This document shows positions 52,550 to 62,185 of a DNA stretch of 64,000 nucleotides, in pieces. Positions within the stretch are counted from its first letter, which is position 1. Each line of letters starts with the position of its first letter. The stretch spans positions 1 to 64,000 of the forward strand of contig JASJPG010000016.1 of the NCBI GenBank assembly GCA_031426815.1, read 5' to 3'. A program made the translations under genes and the position numbers. The stretch comes from PFJX01 sp031426815. GTDB taxonomy: Bacteria; Pseudomonadota; Gammaproteobacteria; Burkholderiales; Thiobacillaceae. Under the pieces are notes generated by a model, which searched no databases, was not told the origin of the DNA, and saw nothing but the letters and a program-made list of their open reading frames with translations.

Positions 52550-52794
52550 AATCAGCGCCTCGCAAGACTGACAGTCTTATATGCGTCACCACTTTGCATG
52601 GCATAAACATTCAGAACAAATGAAATACCTCAACACTGACCTGAACCACACGACATCACATCCACAAATCAAATCCGTCGAAACCACCGATCAATAGACA
52701 GAGGCCCGGATTATCGATGCAAGACAATTTCACCCATCAATCCAAAGAGGAACTTTAATTAACCAGCACCACATCAATCTAAATAGGAGCAAAA

Positions 52795-53877
52795 TTGAAG
52801 AAAGAATTATCCATATACTTGGATTTTGCACGAATCAGCGCAGCCTTCATGGTGCTGATATACCACAGTAATGGGATGGGCATTACCGGTGGGTTTTTGT
52901 GGCAACTTGGCGGCTACGGACAAACAGCCGTGATGATCTTTTTCGTTCTCTCCGGATATGTCATTGCCCATGTATCCTCCAAGAGAGAAATGGAATTATC
53001 AACATATACATTCGCTCGCCTATCCAGAATTTACTCCGTAGCCATTCCCGCATTAATTCTTACATTATTATGCAACGAACTTGGCCAAATCTTCATCCAG
53101 AAACAATATACAGGCCCATGGAACGAGAATGAGCCACTCGAGTATTACAGATACTTCATCACATTATTCATGCTGCAAGATTTTTGGGCCATCAATCTAA
53201 GCCCTTCCAACAACGGTCCATTCTGGTCAATTTCATTTGAAATCACTTATTATATAATTTTTGCTGCAATATATTTCAGCAAAAACAAAAACCGAGCCTT
53301 GCTTTTCTCAACAGCCATCGCCCTGACCGCCGGCCCGACAATTGTTTCTCTATTCCCAATCTGGCTTCTTGGCGTTCTTATCTATAAAATTCACGATAAC
53401 AACAAAATAAAACTCCCAAAGAATTACAACGACCTTCTTTTCATTGGCAGCCTTATTACACTAGCTTTCAGCCCATATTACAGAGACTTACTCAACACCA
53501 GCATTCCCGGCATCAACAGAACATCCATAACAGGTGACTTTCTTGACGGATTATTATTCTCCTTAAACCTGCTGGCAGCACCTGCATTTATTGAGAGAAT
53601 TCGCACCATCCTCCTACTCTTCAGCAAACCAATCGCTTTCCTTGCCTCACTAACATTTTCCTTTTATTTGTTTCACCAGCCATTAGTCAGACTCCTGGCC
53701 GGAGTCTCACCATTCATAGACAACCCGTCATCCATTTCAAACAGAGTATTTGTTCTCGCTGGAACATTTTTCATCGTAGTTTTCATCGGCCTCCCCTGCG
53801 AACGATATAAAAGCAAGCTAAACACCAGCTTCAGAAAAATCAGCCATCTGATTACCAAGCAATTTAAAATGGTCTAG
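52795..53877 (+). CDS. Acyltransferase-3 family membrane protein (OafA/YrhL-like)
   Basis: 360 residues from TTG 52795, with AGGAG 5 nt upstream. About ten membrane segments, with the early motifs YLDFARISAAFMVLIYHS (His of the acyltransferase-3 active site) and FFVLSGYVIAHV. These enzymes O-acylate sugars of cell-surface polysaccharides. The gene is much more AT-rich than everything around it, as is the spacer before it, which points to horizontal gain. Adjacent polysaccharide genes suggest that its substrate is the exopolysaccharide. Confidence 0.85.
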   Translation: MKKELSIYLDFARISAAFMVLIYHSNGMGITGGFLWQLGGYGQTAVMIFFVLSGYVIAHVSSKREMELSTYTFARLSRIYSVAIPALILTLLCNELGQIFIQKQYTGPWNENEPLEYYRYFITLFMLQDFWAINLSPSNNGPFWSISFEITYYIIFAAIYFSKNKNRALLFSTAIALTAGPTIVSLFPIWLLGVLIYKIHDNNKIKLPKNYNDLLFIGSLITLAFSPYYRDLLNTSIPGINRTSITGDFLDGLLFSLNLLAAPAFIERIRTILLLFSKPIAFLASLTFSFYLFHQPLVRLLAGVSPFIDNPSSISNRVFVLAGTFFIVVFIGLPCERYKSKLNTSFRKISHLITKQFKMV

Positions 53878-53930
53878 CATACCAACCCATCCTTGCACAC
53901 CACCCACGCTTGTCGCTACCGGAGTACAGC

Positions 53931-54851
53931 ATGTCGCGATGCCTGCATTTACTTATACTTTTTATCCTATCAATCAATCCCGCGTTCGCGCAGCCTGAAA
54001 TTGGCAACACCTCATTCAAGCAGCGGCTACTCGGAAAAATTTTTCTCAATGCACCGATGACAACTCAGGAGATTGATTCAATGGAACCGGCCTGCATTCA
54101 AATCGGTATGGGCAAAGCCGGAAAGAATGGAGGCTGGCAATTCGACGATATGAGCCATGATGACTTTATTGCAGCGCTCAATAGACCAGAATTCGCCATG
54201 ACAAAAATCCCTTCAGGGGGATTTGCGGTATGGTTCCATCACTATTGCACCGGCATGCTCGGCAAATACCGCTTCGTGACCGGCAGAAAAACACCCCACG
54301 ACAACCTACGCACATGGCGCGGCGAAATGCAATATTGCCTGCGCGACTCGAACGGCAAATCCTGGATGTATGAGAATCGTACGCGCAAGGAACTGGCGGA
54401 GGCGCTGTACCACTCGAAGGAATACTTGAACGCCATTGCCACCGGAAAAGAGGTTCTGGCCGTCGACGCATCGTTCGCGGATATCTACCCCATCCTGGCC
54501 GATAGCTATGCCGCGTTGAAGCAGCAAGACAAGGCACTGGCATCCGCAAGGGAAGGTTTGCGGCACGCGCCGAATGCAAAGGGACTGAAACGTCGTTACA
54601 AGGAACTAGGCGGCCAGATGCCGTATCCAGAACCCTATGCCAAATCGGTCGAGGCGGTTGTCGCGACACCTGCCGATGCAACTCCCGCCACGGACGCGCC
54701 CAAAGAAGGTGCCGCACAGAAGAAGGTACAGCAAGCGATCCAGGAAGCGGTGCAAGCAATCCAACAGCCTGCCGCCCAGCCCGAGGCGCTTCTGACGAAT
54801 GTCGCGCCGCCGACCAAACCGGCGAATCCGTATTGCCGTTTTTGCCCCTGA
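53931..54851 (+). CDS. Secreted TPR-containing protein
   Basis: 306 residues from ATG 53931, preceded by GGAG; TTG at 53910 is in frame. Signal peptide MSRCLHLLILFILSINPAFA. The region ~150-225 contains two TPR-like helix pairs (EALYHSKEYLNAIATGKEVL; PILADSYAALKQQDKALASA), then a Gln/Ala/Pro-rich tail. No enzymatic domain. Probably periplasmic and possibly part of the surface-polysaccharide machinery, by location only. Confidence 0.7.
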   Translation: MSRCLHLLILFILSINPAFAQPEIGNTSFKQRLLGKIFLNAPMTTQEIDSMEPACIQIGMGKAGKNGGWQFDDMSHDDFIAALNRPEFAMTKIPSGGFAVWFHHYCTGMLGKYRFVTGRKTPHDNLRTWRGEMQYCLRDSNGKSWMYENRTRKELAEALYHSKEYLNAIATGKEVLAVDASFADIYPILADSYAALKQQDKALASAREGLRHAPNAKGLKRRYKELGGQMPYPEPYAKSVEAVVATPADATPATDAPKEGAAQKKVQQAIQEAVQAIQQPAAQPEALLTNVAPPTKPANPYCRFCP

Positions 54852-54883
54852 ACCGATGTTTTTCCCGGCCAGGCCGGGATGCC

Positions 54884-55768
54884 TCAGCTTGACCGATTAG
54901 CGAACCAGTCCAACGACGCGGCAAGCACTTCTTCGCGCGCTGCCAACGTCGAGAAAGCCTGATCCGCCGCCGGGATGTCATGTCGGGAGACAGTCGGCCG
55001 GGCCAGCAGTCGGGTCCATTCCGGCGAGTTCGCAACCAGTTCGTCGAACTCCTTCCTGACCAAGCTTTCGCCGCTCATCAACAGCAGCGTGCGTCCACCG
55101 AACCGTTTGAACCCCTCGCGCATGCGATCCGGGAACGGGCCGTCGCCCAACTCGCGATCGCCTTTGCCCTTGTGCTTGGCGTTCGCTTTGGCGCCGCCCA
55201 TGCCTGCTGAACGCCAAAGATTGCCGAGCAGATCGGGTAAGGTCTTGAACGGATTGAAACGCAGGCTGAACACCTTTTTCCAGAACGCCTTGTCACGGAA
55301 GCGATCCAGGTAATAGTGCCGCACGATGACTTTGGCGCGCGACTCCGCCGAACTGGCAAACGGGTTGCCGAGAATCATGCCGGTGACCTGGGGAAAACGC
55401 CAACCATGCAACATGCTGGCTGATGCGGCATCGCAGCCGCCCCACAAGGTAATTTCCCTGACGCCGGGCGCCAGTCGCTGGAAAGTATTCAGCGCGGCGG
55501 CAAGGTCGTCGTAAATATCCTGGAAGCCCCGGTATTCGCCGCCGCCATCGCCCAGACCGCGGTAGTCGAAACGCATCACGGCAACGCCGTTCGCGGCCAT
55601 TTGCCGCGCGATCAGCGTCAGTTGGCGACAACAGCCGGCGCGATATTGCGGCCCGCCCGCCACAATCATCAGCACACCTTGAGTCGCCGCCGGTTGCGGC
55701 GCATGCACGATGCCGATCAGCGTATCGCCGCGGCAATCGAATGCGACCGGAATTTCGTTGACGTTCAT
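54884..55768 (-). CDS. Exosortase A system-associated hydrolase 1
   Basis: 294 residues, alpha/beta-hydrolase fold. Matches the XrtA-linked hydrolase 1 family: GVLMIVAGGPQYRAGCCRQL, RFDYRGLGDGGGEYRGF, and the nucleophile region LWGGCDAASA with Cys in place of Ser. Its start codon overlaps the stop of the upstream hydrolase 2 gene (ATGA). Role in the exopolysaccharide locus unknown. Confidence 0.88.
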   Translation of the reverse strand: MNVNEIPVAFDCRGDTLIGIVHAPQPAATQGVLMIVAGGPQYRAGCCRQLTLIARQMAANGVAVMRFDYRGLGDGGGEYRGFQDIYDDLAAALNTFQRLAPGVREITLWGGCDAASASMLHGWRFPQVTGMILGNPFASSAESRAKVIVRHYYLDRFRDKAFWKKVFSLRFNPFKTLPDLLGNLWRSAGMGGAKANAKHKGKGDRELGDGPFPDRMREGFKRFGGRTLLLMSGESLVRKEFDELVANSPEWTRLLARPTVSRHDIPAADQAFSTLAAREEVLAASLDWFANRSS

Positions 55769-56604
55769 GCCGCCTCCGCGAACAAGGCCGTTGTCTTGGC
55801 GACCAGATCGGGCGCGTTATCGCGCGAGTGCAACGACCAGATCGCCGGATCGCAAAAGGTATGCACCTTTACAACGCCCGACTTGCCGACGATGCCGTCG
55901 ACTACGCGCTGCGCGCCGATGGACAGTGGTTTGTCGGGCTGATCGACGTTCTCGAACCAGTCGATCTGCATACCGCCAAAATGCTCGATATCGAGCATTT
56001 TCTTGCTGTCGATGTCGCCGGAAAGGCCACCCGGCAGGCGATAGCCGGATATTTCGACGCCATCGCCGCTGCGCAATTGCGTACGGATGGATTCCGTGGT
56101 TTCGGCCGGCAAACCGCGGTCCATCAAGCTGGCCACGCGAAGCCGCAGATACTGAGTCAGGAAAGTCTTGCCATCGGCCACCGGCTGCCAGAACAACAGG
56201 CGGTTCAATGCGCCTGCCGACTGGCTGGCGACCTCGGCGGCGAGCAGCGCGCCCAGACGCAATCCCCACAGGACTGGTGCGTGGCCGCTGCGTTTACGCA
56301 ACCAGTCGGCGGCCATCAGCGCGTCCGCACACCAGGTGCTCCAACGCGCTGCGTCGAAATCCCCTTCGCTGTCGCCGGTGCCGTGGTAATCGAGCAGCAG
56401 GCAGGCATGTCCGAGCGCGGCGAGTTGTCTGGCCTGCAGCGCGACCGTCGAACGGCATCGATTCATTTCTTCCGCGAATGAAGGCAAGTACAACACTGCC
56501 CCGCGCGCAGCGGCGCGCGGCCCGATATACAACGCGAAGACGCGTCCGGCCTGTCCCGGCAGGAACAGCGGTTCGATCTCGAGCGCGGGCAGGCTTGCCG
56601 TCAT
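55765..56604 (-). CDS. Exosortase A system-associated hydrolase 2
   Basis: 279 residues, alpha/beta-hydrolase fold: YLPSFAEEMNRCR, LLLDYHGTGDSEGDF, and VLWGLRLGALLAAEV in the nucleophile position (no Ser visible there). Matches the XrtA-linked hydrolase 2 family. Overlaps its neighbours by 4 nt on each side (the ACP gene upstream and hydrolase 1 downstream), so all three are one coupled unit. Confidence 0.88.
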   Translation of the reverse strand: MTASLPALEIEPLFLPGQAGRVFALYIGPRAAARGAVLYLPSFAEEMNRCRSTVALQARQLAALGHACLLLDYHGTGDSEGDFDAARWSTWCADALMAADWLRKRSGHAPVLWGLRLGALLAAEVASQSAGALNRLLFWQPVADGKTFLTQYLRLRVASLMDRGLPAETTESIRTQLRSGDGVEISGYRLPGGLSGDIDSKKMLDIEHFGGMQIDWFENVDQPDKPLSIGAQRVVDGIVGKSGVVKVHTFCDPAIWSLHSRDNAPDLVAKTTALFAEAA

Positions 56605-56849
56605 ACCATTTTCTGTTCGATGAACTCAGCCAGGCTGCCTACGGTTTCGAAGATTTCCGCGCTGATTTCCGTGTCGTCGACAGACACGCCAAGCTGTTCT
56701 TCGATGGCGCTGATGATGCCGACCACGCTAAGCGAATTGAATTCGGGGAAGTTGCCCATCAGCGCGGTCTGCGCGGTGAGTTGATTGGCTCTGTCGCCCA
56801 ACTGCAGGTTGGTGCGCAAAATGTCCTTGGTGATCTGCATTGCATCCAT
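56601..56849 (-). CDS. Acyl carrier protein of the XrtA locus
   Basis: 82 residues from ATG 56849; AGGAG lies about 11 nt upstream. The phosphopantetheine Ser is in FNSLSVVGIISAIEEQLG, with Asn in place of the usual Asp before it. Together with the two hydrolases and the acyl-CoA ligase at 62186 it forms the small acyl-transfer set found next to exosortase A. Confidence 0.88.
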   Translation of the reverse strand: MDAMQITKDILRTNLQLGDRANQLTAQTALMGNFPEFNSLSVVGIISAIEEQLGVSVDDTEISAEIFETVGSLAEFIEQKMV

Positions 56850-56898
56850 GTTTTTTTTCTTCTCCTGAGTTGCGGGTATCAATGAAAGCGGGATCCGC

Positions 56899-57666
56899 TC
56901 AGTCGGGATTGCTCTTGTGCATATGAAAGCGTTCTTTCAAGACCATGTCCGCTTCGCTCATCCCGACGAAACGCAGGATTTCGCGTTGTCCATCCTGATT
57001 GCTCATCATGCCGATATCGAAAATCCGGAAATTGTCCGGATGTTTCTGCGCCTGGATTTCGGCTTCCCGGTAGTAGTAGTCCCAGTACTGTTCGATGGCT
57101 TCGCGTTTGCTCGCCGCCTCGAATTTCGGAAAGGTCTTGTCCCAGACCGGATCGGGCTGGTATTCGCTACCATCATGCTCTTGCCAGAAATTCCTCGATT
57201 TATGGAATGGCGTACGCGTGATGAGCGATTTCAATCTGTCCGCCAACCAGAGCGAACGCCAACGATAGTTGGATGACTTCTGCATCCAGCTATCCACCGT
57301 TTTGGTTTTGTCGCGTTTGATGCAGACAAAACGCACATTGGGGTTGATGGCGAGAATATCGTCGACGTATCTTAGATAGTAATAAGCGATGTCCCCCATC
57401 AGACGCACTTGCTCCATGCCCTGCAGGTAGGTGTAGCTTTTCACCGAGGCCGGGCGCGCATAGTCCAGCGCCAGCAAATGCTTGTCGCCACCATCGAGGA
57501 TGTTCTGGAACTCGCAGATGGTATTGAGGATGGGCTGCGGATTGCCCTCGAACACCACGCCGGTGGGGTTCAGTTCGTGAAAACAGACCGCGCCGTGCTG
57601 GCTGTTGAACAGGTGCGACAGGGAGGCGGTGCCGGTACGTCCGGAGCCCAAACCGATAACGATCAT
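56899..57666 (-). CDS. Sulfotransferase-like protein
   Basis: 255 residues. The N-terminal GLGSGRTGTASLSHLF is the 5'-phosphosulfate-binding loop of PAPS sulfotransferases; VRFVCIKRDKTKTVDSWM corresponds to the 3'-phosphate region. It is likely to place sulfate on a sugar of the exopolysaccharide, but acceptor not known. Lies 20 nt after the glycosyltransferase gene. Confidence 0.8.
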   Translation of the reverse strand: MIVIGLGSGRTGTASLSHLFNSQHGAVCFHELNPTGVVFEGNPQPILNTICEFQNILDGGDKHLLALDYARPASVKSYTYLQGMEQVRLMGDIAYYYLRYVDDILAINPNVRFVCIKRDKTKTVDSWMQKSSNYRWRSLWLADRLKSLITRTPFHKSRNFWQEHDGSEYQPDPVWDKTFPKFEAASKREAIEQYWDYYYREAEIQAQKHPDNFRIFDIGMMSNQDGQREILRFVGMSEADMVLKERFHMHKSNPD

Positions 57667-57686
57667 TTCGTGGCCTCAGTAACTGA

Positions 57687-58670
57687 TCAAGATTGAAAAA
57701 CCGCGCGCATGCCAAGGTAGGCGCTGTACAGCCGCCATTTCGGATCGCAACCGCCGGCCAGCGCTTCGCGCGCGTAATAGCGCGCCTCGGTATAGCGCCC
57801 ATCCTTGACCAGCGATTCGGTGATTCGCTTCAACGTGTAGAGCTTGTTCCTTGCTGCCGCTTTGCGGATTTCCGGCGACTGGGCAAACAGGATCGCCTTG
57901 TCCATTACGTAGGAGCGGAACAGCATTTTCTGCAGCACGCTGACGACAGTCGACATGTTCAAGGCTTTGGTCGGGTCGGGCGCGTTGTGATGTGAAGTCT
58001 TGCCCGGGAAGAACTTGATGCCTTGCGCTGCATCGATGACCCGCAAGTAGATATCCCAGTCGCATTCGTAACGGATGCCTTCGTCCATGCCGCCGATACC
58101 CTGATAAAGGCCGGTGCGCACGACGCTGGTATTGAGATGTTCAAAACCGGGACAGGCCATCAGGTCGGCCAGCGAAGCGCGATAAACCCCGTCCGTATCG
58201 GCCTGGCTATGCCGCTCGATGATGTTCTCCAGCCCTTCCAGCCAAAGCGGACCGGGCACCGGTTTATCGCCAAGGAATGCAGCCTGGTTGCTGAAATAGA
58301 CATCGTTTTTTTCGCCGGGTGCGGACAAGGCCCGCCAGGCGCGCGCGAGATGTTCCCGGTCGGTCCAGAAATCGTCGTCGTCGAGGAAGCAGAGAAACTC
58401 GCCCTTGGCCAGCTCGGCCCCACGATTGATGGCACCGCTTTGGCCATGTCCCCGGGTCGTGCGTTCGAGATTGAGGAAGGTCACCCTTTCGCTCAGTTCT
58501 TCGGCAATGGCTGCATACGCAGTTGCGTTGTCGCCGTCGGAACCGTCGTTGACGACGATGATTTCAAACGATGGGTGGGTCTGCTCCAGCACCGACTGCA
58601 ACGCCGCGCGCAGCAAAACGGGGCGATTGCGGGAAGGAATGACAACGGTGAAATGGACTGACTCGGGCAT
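57687..58670 (-). CDS. Family 2 glycosyltransferase
   Basis: 327 residues. GT-A fold: FTVVIPSRNRPVLLRAAL, IIVVNDGSDGDN, and the DxD-type GEFLCFLDDDDFWTD that binds the nucleotide sugar and metal. There is no membrane segment. It would add a sugar to the lipid-linked repeat unit in the cytoplasm. Between the phosphatase fusion gene and the sulfotransferase gene. Confidence 0.9.
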   Translation of the reverse strand: MPESVHFTVVIPSRNRPVLLRAALQSVLEQTHPSFEIIVVNDGSDGDNATAYAAIAEELSERVTFLNLERTTRGHGQSGAINRGAELAKGEFLCFLDDDDFWTDREHLARAWRALSAPGEKNDVYFSNQAAFLGDKPVPGPLWLEGLENIIERHSQADTDGVYRASLADLMACPGFEHLNTSVVRTGLYQGIGGMDEGIRYECDWDIYLRVIDAAQGIKFFPGKTSHHNAPDPTKALNMSTVVSVLQKMLFRSYVMDKAILFAQSPEIRKAAARNKLYTLKRITESLVKDGRYTEARYYAREALAGGCDPKWRLYSAYLGMRAVFQS

Positions 58671-58724
58671 GGGAGAAATAGGGGTAATGAGCGTGCGCGA
58701 TTATCGGATAAAAACGTGCTTGCT

Positions 58725-60482
58725 TTAGCGCATGGCGTGGATGATTTCCCGGACACTGGCACTGACCTGTGCGTAACAGTTTTCATAAGCTGCAAGCGGG
58801 CGACCGTAGGGGTCGGGAATCTCGCCGCCGGGAACGCTCGATTCGTTGGCCATGCCGAGAAGAAAAGTTCGCTGCATGGCGTCGGGAAAGGCCGCGCGCA
58901 TCCGCTCCAGATGCTGTTTTTCCATCACGAAAATGATGTCGGCGCGATCCACCATGTCACGGTCCAGATAGCGCGATGCCCAGTTTTCCATGTTCAGGCT
59001 GTGGCGCGCCGCGACATCGACCATGTTCGGGTCGGCGGGTCGCGCGGCTTCTTCGTGAAATCCGGCGGACAGCAGCGGGTGGGCGGATTTGCCGCCCATC
59101 TGAACGAATAACCGCTCGGCCAACGCACTACGATTGATGTTGCCGTAGCAAACGAACAAGGGATGTTTGCTCCTGGCCAGTTGGCGTCCTACTTCGCCGT
59201 TGCGCCAGGCGGCGCGTTGTCGCGCCAGCAGACGTCGTTCATGCCACAGGCCGGTCAGGCGCCGGCCATAACCGGCAGCGATTCGCCACAAGTCGACCAG
59301 ACCGGGCAGCGGATCGCGCCATTGCTGCACATCGAAATGATGGCGCAAGGAAAAGACCAGCCCCAGATCGCGCAGCACCTGATCGCGCGTCGGCAAGGTG
59401 ACCAAGCCCGGCGGCGAATCGCGTCGCGCGACCAGTTCGTGCCAGTAAAGGTCGTGCCCCAGCTTGCGGCAATAGACGTCAGGTTTGGCCGCTGCGCGCG
59501 GTTGCACCTGGCCTTGGGTCAGCAACTCGTACAGCATGGCGGGGAAATCGGCGCCCGCCGCAATCGAAAGCGGCAGCGACCCCCAAAAGCGGCCATTGAT
59601 TTCCATCAATCGGAACGAGGCATCCTCCGGTCGCCATTTGAATTCGACCATCGCCACGCCATGCCAGGACAAGGCCTGCATCAAGCGGCTGGCGGCATCG
59701 AGCAACACAGGTTCGACCGGTACGCTCTTGCGCAGGCTGCTGCCGCCGCCGGTCAGCGGCACTTCATGCAAGCGCAGATGCTGGAAGGCATAGCGCACCT
59801 TGCCATGTTCGGCGATGAGTTCGATGCCGACGCCCTGGCCGCGGAAGTACTCCTGCAGCAGGACCGCGCCGAAGCGCAGGTAATGCGTGGCCTTGGCGAT
59901 CAATTCCTTTTCGTCGAGCGCATAGGCAACGCTAAGTTGCACCATGTCCGCCATATCGGCGCCCATCGAGCGCTCCGGCTTCACAACAATCGGGTAAACC
60001 AAGCCTTTCGCAACCTCTGCCAACTGAGCAAGGTCGTCGATACGCACGCCTTGCGGCACTGGGATGCCCAACGCCTCAGCCACTTTCATGGTGCGCGATT
60101 TGTCCAGCGCGGCATCGAGACTGTCGCTGTCGGGCAAGGCCAATCTGGCCGCATCCAGCAGCCCGCGATGACGCGACAAGGGCACCAGGGAACGCTCGGT
60201 CACGGGAATGACCAAGTCGTAATTGGCCGCAGCCATGCGCTGCTTGATCCAGGCGATGAAATCGACTTCAGCGGTCATCGGATCGGGGTACATGAAGTGC
60301 GCCGCGATGCCGCGCGAATACTGGCAAATCGGCTGCTCGACAGCGCTACCGATCTCCACCTGCAAGCCCTGGCGTCGCAATGAACGTACGACACTCAAGG
60401 CGGGCGCGGTATCCGCATCAAGCACCAGCACACGTCGAGAAGAATCAGCCTGCATTTTTGGATTTCGGGTTATCTGCAACAT
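58725..60482 (-). CDS. ATP-grasp / low-molecular-weight phosphatase fusion protein
   Basis: 585 residues from ATG 60482, or 576 from ATG 60455; neither has a clear ribosome site. The N-terminal ~390 residues are an ATP-grasp ligase (YPIVVKPERSMGADMADMV, WHGVAMVEFKWRPEDASFRL, MEINGRFWGSLPLSIAAGAD). The C-terminal ~150 are a low-molecular-weight protein-tyrosine phosphatase-like domain with FVCYGNINRSALAERLF (C-x5-R-S) and the DPYGRP loop. LMW phosphatases commonly control Wzc-type kinases in polysaccharide export; joining one to a carboxylate-amine ligase is unusual. Confidence 0.85.
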   Translation of the reverse strand: MLQITRNPKMQADSSRRVLVLDADTAPALSVVRSLRRQGLQVEIGSAVEQPICQYSRGIAAHFMYPDPMTAEVDFIAWIKQRMAAANYDLVIPVTERSLVPLSRHRGLLDAARLALPDSDSLDAALDKSRTMKVAEALGIPVPQGVRIDDLAQLAEVAKGLVYPIVVKPERSMGADMADMVQLSVAYALDEKELIAKATHYLRFGAVLLQEYFRGQGVGIELIAEHGKVRYAFQHLRLHEVPLTGGGSSLRKSVPVEPVLLDAASRLMQALSWHGVAMVEFKWRPEDASFRLMEINGRFWGSLPLSIAAGADFPAMLYELLTQGQVQPRAAAKPDVYCRKLGHDLYWHELVARRDSPPGLVTLPTRDQVLRDLGLVFSLRHHFDVQQWRDPLPGLVDLWRIAAGYGRRLTGLWHERRLLARQRAAWRNGEVGRQLARSKHPLFVCYGNINRSALAERLFVQMGGKSAHPLLSAGFHEEAARPADPNMVDVAARHSLNMENWASRYLDRDMVDRADIIFVMEKQHLERMRAAFPDAMQRTFLLGMANESSVPGGEIPDPYGRPLAAYENCYAQVSASVREIIHAMR

Positions 60483-60504
60483 CGACAATACGCGGCCACG
60501 CCGC

Positions 60505-61983
60505 CTAGCTGGCGCGCGACAGCTTGAGTTGGGCCAATTCGACCAGCATGGCCTCCAGCCCCTTCGGCTTGCCGGCCCCCAACCAAAGCAGCACCGAGGC
60601 AGCAGCATAGACCACGGCGGCAAGGGTGATCTTGAGGATCAGCGCAAGCAGAACGGGGAGCGCGGACAGTTCCGGAAGCTGCCCCACAGCCAGCGCCATG
60701 CATGTTACGGCAAGCACCGGTCGCCAAAACAGCGAGGGTATCGTCAGAACCGGCAAGCGCAGGAAACGCAGCGCGAGAACAAGCAAAACCAGCACCTCGA
60801 GGGCTGACAGGGCGATTTTCAGGAAAACCACGCCTTCCAGGTGATAGCTCTGGAAGGCGAAATAAATCAGCGCAACGAATATCGTCGTGCGGATCACGCC
60901 AACGACCGAGGATCGCTCGATCATATCGACCATTGCAAGAAAGTTGATCAAGATTTCCGTTGTGGCGAAACACATGAAAAACAGCGCCAGCAATCCGGTC
61001 AGCCCGGCAGCCTGCGTCCATTGCTCGCCAAGCAACAAGCCCACGAGTTCAGGCGCAACCAGCCACACGCCGATACCGGCAGGCAGGATCAGTGCAATGA
61101 AAACAGAGGTCGAAACGACAAACGCGCTGCGCAGCCGTTCATGGTCGTGCTTCAACTTGGCATACCCCGGCATCAATGCGGAACCGACCGGCGTCATCAG
61201 TTCCTGGGTGACGATACTAGCCAGGTCTGCACCCACCGAGTAATAACCCAACGATTGCTTGGTCACATAGCCGGACAGAATCAGGCGATCCATCGCATTG
61301 AATATCTGACGACTGATGCTGTTGACCAGCACCCACTTCGAGAACCCCCACAACTTGGAAAAACCGCGCAGCAGGAAGCGTGGGCGGTAGTCGCTCAAGA
61401 TATAGCTGAACACGACCTGATATGTGTAATTCATCAACGTGCCCAACACGATCGCCCAGTAAGATCTCAGCACAAATGCCAAAGTGATCGTGCTGGCGAC
61501 ACCAAGCAGGCGCGGATACAACCGGTATTTGAATAAATTATGAAACGCCAGATTCTTCTGGAAATCGACCGTGCCGATATTCTCGAATCCACGCACCAGG
61601 ATGGTCAGCGCGGCGATCAAACTGATGTTGAATGCCTCCGGCGCATTGGCATATTCAGCCACCCAAGGAGAGCACGAAACAATCGCAAGCGCGAACACCA
61701 GCGCCTTGAGAAGCCGGAAAGTCCAGGCCGAATCGTAGTCGTCGCGGCTCGGGTTCTGCTGGCGGATCAAAGCCATGTCGAAGCCGAAATCGAATAACCC
61801 ATCCAGTATCGTGGTCAGCGACACGACCACCGCCACAAGACCGAAATCGGCCGGCGTCAACAGTCTTGCCAGCACCATGGTGCTGGCAAGACCCAACAAG
61901 CGATAACTCCAGCGACTGGCCACCATCCAGGCCGCACCTTTGATGATTTTGTTTTTTATCGATGGAGCGACATTCGCATTCAA
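60505..61983 (-). CDS. Polysaccharide flippase (Wzx-like, MATE/MVF superfamily)
   Basis: About 492 residues from TTG 61983; the ATG at 62034 would add 17 residues. Some 12-14 membrane segments; N-terminal GAAWMVASRWSYRLLGLAST and LARLLTPADFGLVAVVVSL are typical of the lipopolysaccharide biosynthesis/flippase family. Moves lipid-linked repeat units across the inner membrane. First gene of the minus-strand run, next to the divergent ligase gene. Confidence 0.88.
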   Translation of the reverse strand: MNANVAPSIKNKIIKGAAWMVASRWSYRLLGLASTMVLARLLTPADFGLVAVVVSLTTILDGLFDFGFDMALIRQQNPSRDDYDSAWTFRLLKALVFALAIVSCSPWVAEYANAPEAFNISLIAALTILVRGFENIGTVDFQKNLAFHNLFKYRLYPRLLGVASTITLAFVLRSYWAIVLGTLMNYTYQVVFSYILSDYRPRFLLRGFSKLWGFSKWVLVNSISRQIFNAMDRLILSGYVTKQSLGYYSVGADLASIVTQELMTPVGSALMPGYAKLKHDHERLRSAFVVSTSVFIALILPAGIGVWLVAPELVGLLLGEQWTQAAGLTGLLALFFMCFATTEILINFLAMVDMIERSSVVGVIRTTIFVALIYFAFQSYHLEGVVFLKIALSALEVLVLLVLALRFLRLPVLTIPSLFWRPVLAVTCMALAVGQLPELSALPVLLALILKITLAAVVYAAASVLLWLGAGKPKGLEAMLVELAQLKLSRAS

Positions 61984-62185
61984 AGGAACATTCCTGATCC
62001 GGCAAAAGGGTCTGAAGAATACAACAGGCAGCATCCAAACGTGCCGGTGCAGATTGCCGAATCGCGTGACTTAGCCAGCACAGACAAGCTTACTCACGTC
62101 GTGCAAAATCGCGCCGAAGCAATAACGCTGGAAATGCACACGTTCGATCGTGTCGATACGGCGCGGACGACTACCGAGGCAATAA

